Shown: piece by piece, positions 42,663-49,683 of the stretch
How the letters are laid out: each line of letters starts with the position of its first letter
Position numbering within the stretch: the first letter of the stretch is position 1
Origin: Mycobacterium paraseoulense
GTDB lineage: Bacteria; Actinomycetota; Actinomycetes; Mycobacteriales; Mycobacteriaceae
Assembly (NCBI RefSeq): GCF_010731655.1
Contig: NZ_AP022619.1
Coordinates: forward strand, 1,736,001-1,800,000
DNA length: 64,000 bases
Direction of reading: 5' to 3'
Program-made: the position numbers and the translations under genes
The notes under the pieces: generated by a model
What the model was told of the DNA's origin: nothing
The model's database searches: none
Seen by the model: the letters and a program-made list of their open reading frames with translations, nothing else

Positions 42663-43077
42663 TAGAGTTCCCTTCCACCGGGGCAAATGCGAATGTCAGG
42701 ACCTCAGTGCCGTCCGAACGGGTGGTGTACGGAACGATTCGCAGTTCCATTTCCTGGCCAATGCGCAGCTGCGAAGGGTCAGACACCGTGAATCGGGACT
42801 GCACAAAAAGCTGTCCATCCAACTCGACGTAGCCGATTGCAAATGGCTGGAATGTGTCAGCAGTGTCGTTACCGTCGTAGGGTGGCGACGGCGGCCGGAA
42901 CTCTTGGGTCGTAAACCCCCAGAGCTTTCCACGCCGATGCAGAAGGACGGTCGGGTCGCCCGGCCGCGCCGGAAACGAGACGACGCCGTCGCGCTCCGAC
43001 CCAATAAGTTGCGGCTCATCCGAGGGCCAAGTGAAGAGACCCTCTGCCACGAGCTCAGTTTCAAACTCTGATGGCAT
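42655..43077 (-). CDS. DUF35-type OB-fold protein lacking zinc-ribbon cysteines
   Basis: 140 residues. The OB half (FQPFAIGYVELDGQLFVQSR, then RIGQEMELRIVPY) matches DUF35, and the gene is coupled to a thiolase as is usual. The N-terminal ribbon retains the flow LIGSERDGVVSFPAR but has no cysteine at all where two CxxC knuckles are expected. It may fold without zinc. Followed by the thiolase (8-base overlap), preceded by a P450 on the other side. Confidence 0.78.
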   Translation of the reverse strand: MPSEFETELVAEGLFTWPSDEPQLIGSERDGVVSFPARPGDPTVLLHRRGKLWGFTTQEFRPPSPPYDGNDTADTFQPFAIGYVELDGQLFVQSRFTVSDPSQLRIGQEMELRIVPYTTRSDGTEVLTFAFAPVEGNSND

Positions 43078-43083
43078 CTCTGG

Positions 43084-44292
43084 TCAGACTCCCGCGGTTT
43101 TGGGGGTGAATTTGATCGGCAGGTGATTGGCCACACGCACCGAGACGTTGTCGAACCTGAGTTCCTTGGGGTCGGTGGTGAAATCGGGTGCGCGAGCGAG
43201 GAGTTCCTCGACTGCGATCCGGATCTCCAGTCGGGCCAAGTGCGATCCAAGGCACCTATGCGCACCGCTCGCGAACACAATGTGGTTCGTGCGGCCACGA
43301 TCGAAGTCGACACGAAGAGGATCCTCGTGGAAGGTCGGATCGACGTTCGCCGCTGACCACAGCGTATGAATCGTCTCGCCGGCTTTCACGATGAGCCCGT
43401 CCCCGAGGTCGATGTCCTCACAGGGATACCGAAGCCCGGAGGGCACCGGAGACTCGTACCGCAAGATCTCCTCGGTCGCTGCGGGAATCAGCGAAGGATC
43501 AGCGACAAGTCGATCCCGCTCCTCGGGATGTTGTCCAAGCCAGGCGAATACGCACGACAGTGACGCTGTGACGGTATCCAGGCCCGCAAACATGAACAAG
43601 AAGAGGATCCGCAACAGAAGGTCATCTGTGACGGGTTCACCATCGACTTCCGTCCGGATCAAGTTGGAGATGACGTCGTTTCTACCTTCGAGATCCTGGC
43701 GACGCTCCGCGAGGAAAGTAACGAAGTACTGAAGCAGCTTGGTACCCGCCTCAAGCATGTTCACATTCATTTCCTCAAGGGTCTCCCCCTCCGGGTGGAG
43801 GACGCCGTCCTTGAACGAGATGAAAAAGTCAAGGTCCGACACCGGGGCGCCGACGAGGCGAAGGAACGTCAGTGACGGCAGTGGGACACAAAAGGCATCG
43901 TGCAGCTCGGCAAAGCCGTCTGCCGCGAACTGATCGAGGAGTTCGCCGGCCAGCGCGCGCACTGACTCGCCCAGCTCTGCCATTTTCTTGGGCGAGAACA
44001 TGGGATCGAGTACACGACGCCACTTCCTGTGCTCTTCGCCGTCCACTTCCAGCGGAATCAACGGACTGCCGGTGGCGAACATGCGCTTCGGGGCAGCGCC
44101 CATTCCGAGGACGGCGGGATGGCGGTTGATCTTGACAATATCCTCGTGGCGATACAGCACGTGAACGCCATCCAGGTATTCGTGGCGGACGTCGCCGGCC
44201 TTCGCTGCGAAGTATTCTTGCGGCGAGGCCATGGACTTGACGTGGATCGTGATGGGCGACAACCGGGGATCATAGTCTTTGAATTGCGTCAT
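43084..44292 (-). CDS. Cytochrome P450 (second of two paralogues)
   Basis: 402 residues from ATG 44292 (MTQFKDYDPRLSPI). I-helix MFAGLDTVTASLS, ExxR in EEILRYESP, haem loop FASGAHRCLG. The chain is closely similar to the P450 at 28188. It lies seven bases upstream of the DUF35/thiolase pair on the same strand and so belongs to their operon. No ferredoxin is nearby. Likely hydroxylates the compound that the ligases, thiolase and amidohydrolases then degrade. Confidence 0.92.
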   Translation of the reverse strand: MTQFKDYDPRLSPITIHVKSMASPQEYFAAKAGDVRHEYLDGVHVLYRHEDIVKINRHPAVLGMGAAPKRMFATGSPLIPLEVDGEEHRKWRRVLDPMFSPKKMAELGESVRALAGELLDQFAADGFAELHDAFCVPLPSLTFLRLVGAPVSDLDFFISFKDGVLHPEGETLEEMNVNMLEAGTKLLQYFVTFLAERRQDLEGRNDVISNLIRTEVDGEPVTDDLLLRILFLFMFAGLDTVTASLSCVFAWLGQHPEERDRLVADPSLIPAATEEILRYESPVPSGLRYPCEDIDLGDGLIVKAGETIHTLWSAANVDPTFHEDPLRVDFDRGRTNHIVFASGAHRCLGSHLARLEIRIAVEELLARAPDFTTDPKELRFDNVSVRVANHLPIKFTPKTAGV

Positions 44293-44347
44293 CAGAACCT
44301 CGCTGACAGTCTCGAACCTACAGCCGGACAATTATGGTTTTTCAAGG

Positions 44348-45256
44348 TCACGGCCGCCTTTCGACGGCTGCTTCAGTAACACCTACGAACTCGACCATTA
44401 CTCCCTGAGGGTCGCTGAAGAAGGATGCATCGATACCTTCCCTCGGGGTATCAGGCAGTGGCACCCACGCCGGGTCCGACGCCTCGATGTGGCTCGCGCG
44501 CGCTGCCTTCACCGCCGCCTCAATATCGTCAACTGCGAGCGCAATACGGAAAAGACCGCGAGCATTGGCGGTCCGTCCGGCATCGCGCTCAGATGACGAT
44601 GTCGTCAGCTGAAGGGAGAAGTCAGCGCCGCCAGGCAGTCGCAACGCTTGAATCTCGACAGCCCGGCCGGGTCCTGCCGCGCTTTGCCACGTCGCGTTTC
44701 TGCGACCGCCTCTTGGCGTGAACCCGATGGTCTCGTAGAACGCCACTGATCTTCCGATATCATGAGTGTTGATACGCGCGTAGGAGAACTCAGGAGCTTC
44801 CACTGTTGGATCGGCGACCAACTCAACGTGGACACCGTCCGGATCCACAACGGTCGCTGCCACCAGTTGCTCACCATCGTTCCCCAGCAAACGCCTTGTG
44901 CGGGGCGATGATTGGAGCAATGGATGAGCGGTCGGAGCCAGGAATCCAATCGCTGCGATGCCGAGCGCTTCGTGATCGACCGCACCATAATCGACGGTCG
45001 GCGGGGTAAGCCACTCAACGATCTCAAGGGCAAGCGCACGCCTGCCGCCTCTGTGGTCGAATGCAAAACGTGCGTTGACCTCGGTTGGGTGGTCGAAGCC
45101 CATTCCACGCGTGTTCTCGATGCGCGACAACGTCTTCATGCCAACTCGCAAGCCGAGCTGCGACGTATACCAGTTCACCGACGCATCGGGTAAAGCGGTG
45201 TTGAGGTTTACATGGAGAAAGCGGGTCGCCTGCACCGCAACTTGCGCGTTGATCAC
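44348..45256 (-). CDS. Two-domain VOC (glyoxalase/extradiol-fold) protein
   Basis: 302 residues from GTG 45256, with GGAG upstream. Two VOC modules of about 150 residues; the second begins FSYARINTHDIGRSVAFY and ends GVMVEFVGV. Length matches type I extradiol dioxygenases, but where BphC-type enzymes have iron ligand histidines this one has Tyr (FSYARI) and Arg (LFRIALAV); only the C-terminal Glu is kept. An active ring-cleaving iron site is therefore doubtful. It could be a lyase, isomerase or binding protein. Confidence 0.82.
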   Translation of the reverse strand: MINAQVAVQATRFLHVNLNTALPDASVNWYTSQLGLRVGMKTLSRIENTRGMGFDHPTEVNARFAFDHRGGRRALALEIVEWLTPPTVDYGAVDHEALGIAAIGFLAPTAHPLLQSSPRTRRLLGNDGEQLVAATVVDPDGVHVELVADPTVEAPEFSYARINTHDIGRSVAFYETIGFTPRGGRRNATWQSAAGPGRAVEIQALRLPGGADFSLQLTTSSSERDAGRTANARGLFRIALAVDDIEAAVKAARASHIEASDPAWVPLPDTPREGIDASFFSDPQGVMVEFVGVTEAAVERRP

Positions 45257-45299
45257 GAATCACTCCGTGGGATCACGCCGACATACAGCACAAGTCCGT

Positions 45300-46550
45300 T
45301 CACCAGGTTCCCTCGATCAACTTCAAGGCGTTCTCCCTGAGAACCAACTTGATCGTCTGCTCAGACTGATTCTTGAGCAGAGGCACGAAGTCAGCGGGCT
45401 CGGCGAGTCCTTCCGCATGCGGATAGTCGGATCCCAAAAGCACAGCCTCTGCACCGATTTCAGCGATCAACACGTCAAGGTCGTCTTCGGGGAACGGCGT
45501 GATCCGCACGTGTTCCTTGAAGATGTCACTCGGCCGACCGGCGACACGTCCGCCAAGCCACGGGCCATTGCGGCCCATCCCCTTCTTCTTGTCCATCGTG
45601 TGAAGGAGGTACGGAACCCATGCGGAGCCGTTCTCGATGCTCATCACGCGCAACCCCGGGAACCTGCCAAACAGGTTGTGGAAGATCAGTGCGGCGACGG
45701 TATCCATGATCGGTCGTTCGACCATGAAGTTGCACCACTGGAATGCGGATGCGCGGTAAGCACTGGGATTGGCCGCTTCACCCCACGCAGCGGAGAACAA
45801 CTCATTGTAACCAGCCTCACCCACGTGGAAGATCACCGAAACCTTGGCTTCCTCCAAGCGCGCCCAGACAGGATCGAAGTCTGGGTGGGCCGGCGAACGT
45901 CCCGCAACGGGACCTGGCTTCATCGACACGAAGCGTGCGCCGTGAGCCAGCGCCTCGTCGACCTGACGCACGGCCTCGTCGACATCGAGCAGCGACACCA
46001 TGGCCGGGCAGTAGATCCGGTCCTGATAGGCGAAACCCCACGTCTCCCGAATCCAGCGATTCAAGGCATCCAGGTTTGCGTAAGTGGCCGCGGGGTTGTC
46101 CTTCACAAAGTGTTCGACAGTGACGCCAAGGGTCGGCAACATGACCGATGCCTGCACCCCTTGGTTGTTCATAACAGCGATGCGAGCATCGCGGTTCTGC
46201 CAGGAGGGATGCATCGGAGTGAATGCTGAGCTTCCTTCGAAATCAGGGTGCCGCGGCCCGACATTTTCATCATTGTCCGGCGGAATTTCGCGGTACCGAG
46301 ACCGCAACATCTCGGCGAGAGCCCCCGGCTTCACCTGAATGTCCTCGAATGGCTCCTCCAGGTAGGTGAATCGCCTCCCTGCGATGAAGTACTGCTCCTC
46401 GCCGTCAACATCCTCAGAGTGGAAGATTAAGTCCTTCGCACCTGGATCGGCATACGTACTGAAGCAATCTCGTGGCTCGTAAAAGTGATTGTCGGCGTCA
46501 ACCATTGCGAACCCAAGGCTCGCCGGGTCGGCGAGGATGCTGTCATTCAT
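45300..46550 (-). CDS. Amidohydrolase family 2 (ACMSD-like) protein
   Basis: 416 residues. Metal motif in MVDADNHFYEPRDCF, mid-chain VSVIFHVGEAGYNE and GSDYPHAEGLAEP. Full-length paralogue of 40261-41457. First gene of a leftward series with VOC, P450, DUF35, thiolase and the second amidohydrolase. A TTAC-N3-GTA(A) site is about 90 bases upstream. Decarboxylase or hydrolase function cannot be separated by sequence. Confidence 0.85.
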   Translation of the reverse strand: MNDSILADPASLGFAMVDADNHFYEPRDCFSTYADPGAKDLIFHSEDVDGEEQYFIAGRRFTYLEEPFEDIQVKPGALAEMLRSRYREIPPDNDENVGPRHPDFEGSSAFTPMHPSWQNRDARIAVMNNQGVQASVMLPTLGVTVEHFVKDNPAATYANLDALNRWIRETWGFAYQDRIYCPAMVSLLDVDEAVRQVDEALAHGARFVSMKPGPVAGRSPAHPDFDPVWARLEEAKVSVIFHVGEAGYNELFSAAWGEAANPSAYRASAFQWCNFMVERPIMDTVAALIFHNLFGRFPGLRVMSIENGSAWVPYLLHTMDKKKGMGRNGPWLGGRVAGRPSDIFKEHVRITPFPEDDLDVLIAEIGAEAVLLGSDYPHAEGLAEPADFVPLLKNQSEQTIKLVLRENALKLIEGTW

Positions 46551-46639
46551 GTGACGTTTTCCCTCTCGTCAAGACAAACTTGGGCTGCCGCCAAGCACCA
46601 CACTGAGGGCTGGCTGATTTCTAGTATGTCACATCAGCT

Positions 46640-46650
46640 TTACTACGTAC
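46640..46650. promoter_or_regulatory. TTAC-N3-GTAA-like motif upstream of amidohydrolase
   Basis: TTACTACGTAC, one mismatch at the last base, embedded in TACTACGTACAGTAG. It lies 89 bases upstream of the start of the 45300-46550 gene and downstream of the oxidoreductase gene ending at 46711. Confidence 0.45.
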
Positions 46651-46710
46651 AGTAGATTTGGTGAGCTCGTGGTTGCAATGTTCGGAGCCCGCCGCACGAT
46701 TGCGATCGGC

Positions 46711-47709
46711 CTAGGCCTGACACCGCACGACGACGCGTCCGCTCACATCCCCCGCAAGGATGGCGTCCAGAGCGCCCTCGAGCTCTTCTAGCGCTATTTC
46801 AGGCGCGCTGATCGCGTCCAAGCGGGCGGGGCGTAGGTCCGTTGCGAGTCTGGCCCAGATATTGCGGCGCCGTTCGATGTCGAGTTGAACGGAGTCCATG
46901 CCCGCCAGCGTCACACCGCGCATGATGAAGGGAAACACCGTGGTGGGCAGGTTGAAGCCACCAGTCAGACCGCTCGCCAGAACGACACCACCCAGGTCCA
47001 TCTCCGATAGCACATTGGCTAGGGTGGTGCCGCCGACACAATCCACAGCGCCCGCCCAACGTGGGCGACGCAGTGGTTTGTCGGCGTCGCGACCGAAGCG
47101 GTCTCGACCCAGCACTTCCACCGCTCCCAACTGACGTAGGAGAGCCTCGGAGCTGGCCTTTCCCGTCGTAGCGGTGACAGCGTATCCACGGTCCGCAAGG
47201 ATGGCGACGGCGCAGCTTCCGACACCACCGCTCGCACCGGTGACGACCACGGGGCCAGAATCAGGCGTGATGCCATGTTCTTCCAGCGCCACAACCGATA
47301 TCGCCGCGGTAAAGCCGGCCGTCCCGATCACCATCGCATCTCGCGGGCTTAGACCTTCCGGCAATGCGACGAGCCAATCAGCTGGAACCCTGGCTTGGCC
47401 TGCGTATCCCCCGTGACGAGCGGTGCCGATACCGTACCCGTGGGCCAAGACGAGGTCCCCCGCACGAAACCGATCGTCCGATGACTCGACCACTGCCCCG
47501 GCGAGGTCGATCCCGGGAATGAGCGGAGAGATAGCCGCCACCTGCCCATTCGGGATGGTCGCTAGGCCATCCTTGTAGTTGACGCTCGAATATTGGACGT
47601 CGATCAGGACGCCATCAGCCGGCAAGTCGTCCGCCGTCAGGCGCTCCAGCCTGCGCAGAACCCGGCCGCCCTCACGTGTAGCTGTGAGAGCGGAGAACGA
47701 TTTAGTCAT
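46711..47709 (-). CDS. Zinc-independent MDR oxidoreductase (YhdH/AcuI quinone/acryloyl-CoA reductase type)
   Basis: 332 residues from ATG 47709 (MTKSFSALTATREGGR). VNYKDGLA near residue 46 and GASGGVGSCAVAILADRGYAV are signatures of the YhdH/AcuI branch, and no zinc ligands are present. It would reduce an activated double bond with NADPH, for example in an acryloyl-CoA. The region upstream contains CTAGT-N5-ACTAG at 47832-47846, and the divergent GntR gene starts at 47961. Confidence 0.87.
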   Translation of the reverse strand: MTKSFSALTATREGGRVLRRLERLTADDLPADGVLIDVQYSSVNYKDGLATIPNGQVAAISPLIPGIDLAGAVVESSDDRFRAGDLVLAHGYGIGTARHGGYAGQARVPADWLVALPEGLSPRDAMVIGTAGFTAAISVVALEEHGITPDSGPVVVTGASGGVGSCAVAILADRGYAVTATTGKASSEALLRQLGAVEVLGRDRFGRDADKPLRRPRWAGAVDCVGGTTLANVLSEMDLGGVVLASGLTGGFNLPTTVFPFIMRGVTLAGMDSVQLDIERRRNIWARLATDLRPARLDAISAPEIALEELEGALDAILAGDVSGRVVVRCQA

Positions 47710-47831
47710 GGTCAGAGTCACTCCTCGCCGAGATGGGGGTTCGCCGAAGCGCCCGTCCACTGGTTCCTGGGGCCGCAAACCTAGACGCGCTCCTGGCCCC
47801 GAAATCTCCGGGGCGAAGGAACACTAACATG

Positions 47832-47846
47832 CTAGTAGCTGACTAG
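47832..47846. promoter_or_regulatory. Inverted repeat between MDR reductase and GntR genes
   Basis: CTAGT-AGCTG-ACTAG, lying in the 251-base divergent interval. The placement suits autoregulation by the GntR protein at 47961, but arms of five bases are short. Confidence 0.4.
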
Positions 47847-47960
47847 TATTACAGAATCCAATGCTTCAGTTCTCCACGAGCGAGTCGAACCGAGTTCCTG
47901 CCAGTTAGGAAGATTGATGCCGACCAAGAGCCTTGAGCGACAGCAGGACAACGGTTCCTG

Positions 47961-48728
47961 ATGACCAAGTCCAGTGAGGAATCAAGGTCCAAGGGGCGGC
48001 GCCCCGCTCGCCTAATCGAGACGCTACCGCCTTCTGTTGTACGGAGACCCGGACGGCAGGTCCGGGCTGCCGTAGTGGCCTCCGACTACATCCGCACACT
48101 GATCTTCGACGGCATACTGCGCGCCGGTGACCAGCTCCCCATTGATCAAATCGCAGAGATCCTAGAGGTGAGTCGCCAACCGGTCCGCGACGCAGTCCTC
48201 GAGCTCGAACACGACGGATTAGTGGTAGCACAGGCTAAGAGCGGAACCTATGTGCAACCAGTGGATGCCGACCTCTTGCGCGAAGATGCCGAGCTCCACG
48301 GCCGCCTCCACGGCTATGCGCTCCGCCTCATAGTCGCGGCCAATTACAAGCCCGCGCTAGATCGCCTTCGAGCCGTTGACGAAGCTATGGCAAATGCCAA
48401 CAGCCGCGACGACCTGGTGACGGCAGCGAACGATTACATGTACGTCCTCGACCAGGCTGGCCCCTATCGTCGACTTCGAGCTGTGCTGCACAGCATGAGC
48501 CGGTTCATTCCGCCGATGTATTTCGTCGAATCGGTCGAGGGCGCAGTGGAGTTGATCGAGGAGGCGAGGACCAGGGTGTTGCAGGTGGCTTTCGGCCGCG
48601 GCCCGTATGCGGCGGACCGCGCAGGCGACGCGCAGACCGCGATGTGGCGACAGTGCGGCGAGCTGTTGATTGCGCATCTCGACGCCAAGGGAGTGCTGGC
48701 CGCCGATCCTGAGAAACTAATATGTTAG
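47961..48728 (+). CDS. GntR/FadR-subfamily transcriptional regulator
   Basis: 255 residues. The winged HTH at about residues 40-100 includes DQIAEILEVSRQPVRDAVLE and DGLVVAQAKSGTYV; the C-terminal half is a helical FCD-type ligand domain (ELHGRLHGYALRLIVAANYK). Divergent from the MDR reductase and followed by an SDR 44 bases on. A short palindrome CTAATATGTTAG covers its own stop codon (48717-48728) and might be a second site before the SDR, though this may be chance. Confidence 0.88.
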   Translation: MTKSSEESRSKGRRPARLIETLPPSVVRRPGRQVRAAVVASDYIRTLIFDGILRAGDQLPIDQIAEILEVSRQPVRDAVLELEHDGLVVAQAKSGTYVQPVDADLLREDAELHGRLHGYALRLIVAANYKPALDRLRAVDEAMANANSRDDLVTAANDYMYVLDQAGPYRRLRAVLHSMSRFIPPMYFVESVEGAVELIEEARTRVLQVAFGRGPYAADRAGDAQTAMWRQCGELLIAHLDAKGVLAADPEKLIC

Positions 48729-48772
48729 ATTCCTGAAGTCGTCTGCTTCTTCGTCTCGTCGGAGGCCTACAT

Positions 48773-49594
48773 ATGTGCCCCACTTTGCCAAGCGATCGTC
48801 AGCACTTCGATGTCGGAGAACGCAATTCGGAACAAACCGCATCGCCACTGCGCGGCAAGGTCGTAGCAATCACCGGGGGCAATGCGGGTATTGGATTGGC
48901 GCTGGCACGGGGTGTGGCGCAGGCCGGCGCGGACGTAGCGGTCCTCGCGCGACGACCAGAGGCCAACGAACGCGCGTGTGCGGAACTCGAGAGTTTTGGC
49001 GTCTCTGCTGCGTCATGGCAATGCGATGTCGCACTCGAAGATGATGTCGTCAACGCCTTCCAAGCAGTTGCTGAACGATTTGGCCGACTCGACAGTGTGT
49101 TCGCCAACGCCGGCATCTTCGCCCGAGCTCGTTTGATCGACACAAGCCTCGCTGAGTGGCGCCGTGTGCAATCCATCAACCTCGACGGGGTATTCCTCAC
49201 GCTCCGCGAAGGGGCTCGCCATATGGTCGCATTCGGGAACGGTGGCGCTCTGGTCGCCGTCGGTTCGACGTCCATGACATTCGGGGCTCCCCGTTCGCCG
49301 AGTTACGCGGCGGCGAAGGCTGGCCTCGTGGGCTTGGTCCGCTCGGCGGCGATCGATCTCGCGGCTGACCGAATCCGAGTCAATGCCTTGGTTCCCGGAT
49401 GGTCTGATACCGACATGCTCGATATGGGCAAGCAAAACGAGCGGTTCGTCAACGCCACGATTGCGCGCACGCCCGCTGGACGCTGGGGAACCGCCGGCGA
49501 CTTCGCGGCGCCCGCAGTCTTTCTCGCCGATCCGACGTTGATCTTCCACACCGGCGATGCCGTCGTGGTCGACGGCGGCTACTCGGTGTTCTGA
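48773..49594 (+). CDS. Short-chain dehydrogenase
   Basis: 273 residues. TGGNAGIG loop near residue 34, ANAGIF in the middle and YAAAKAGLVG with the catalytic Tyr and Lys; tail HTGDAVVVDGGYSVF. The first 22 residues before LRGKVVAITGG are poorly conserved, so translation may begin later than ATG 48773. Situated between the GntR regulator and the fused acyl-CoA dehydrogenase, it probably handles a hydroxyacyl intermediate. Confidence 0.85.
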   Translation: MCPTLPSDRQHFDVGERNSEQTASPLRGKVVAITGGNAGIGLALARGVAQAGADVAVLARRPEANERACAELESFGVSAASWQCDVALEDDVVNAFQAVAERFGRLDSVFANAGIFARARLIDTSLAEWRRVQSINLDGVFLTLREGARHMVAFGNGGALVAVGSTSMTFGAPRSPSYAAAKAGLVGLVRSAAIDLAADRIRVNALVPGWSDTDMLDMGKQNERFVNATIARTPAGRWGTAGDFAAPAVFLADPTLIFHTGDAVVVDGGYSVF

Positions 49595-49683
49595 TCTCAC
49601 GTCTCCAGCGTCTGATCGTTGATGTATCCAACCAAGCTGCAGCACGAAAAGCCCCGTCAGCTACACCGAACGGCAGGCAATCG

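Noticed and set aside
44348..45256. Two-domain VOC protein as the missing extradiol dioxygenase
   Set aside because: Iron-ligand histidines are replaced by Tyr and Arg, and it lies 30 kb from the meta-cleavage genes.
45075..46229. 384-codon plus-strand frame opposite the amidohydrolase
   Set aside because: Antisense shadow with no recognisable domain; the opposite strand has the metal motifs.
48717..48728. CTAATATGTTAG palindrome as a GntR operator
   Set aside because: Only four-base arms and it covers the stop codon of the GntR gene; too weak to list as a site.
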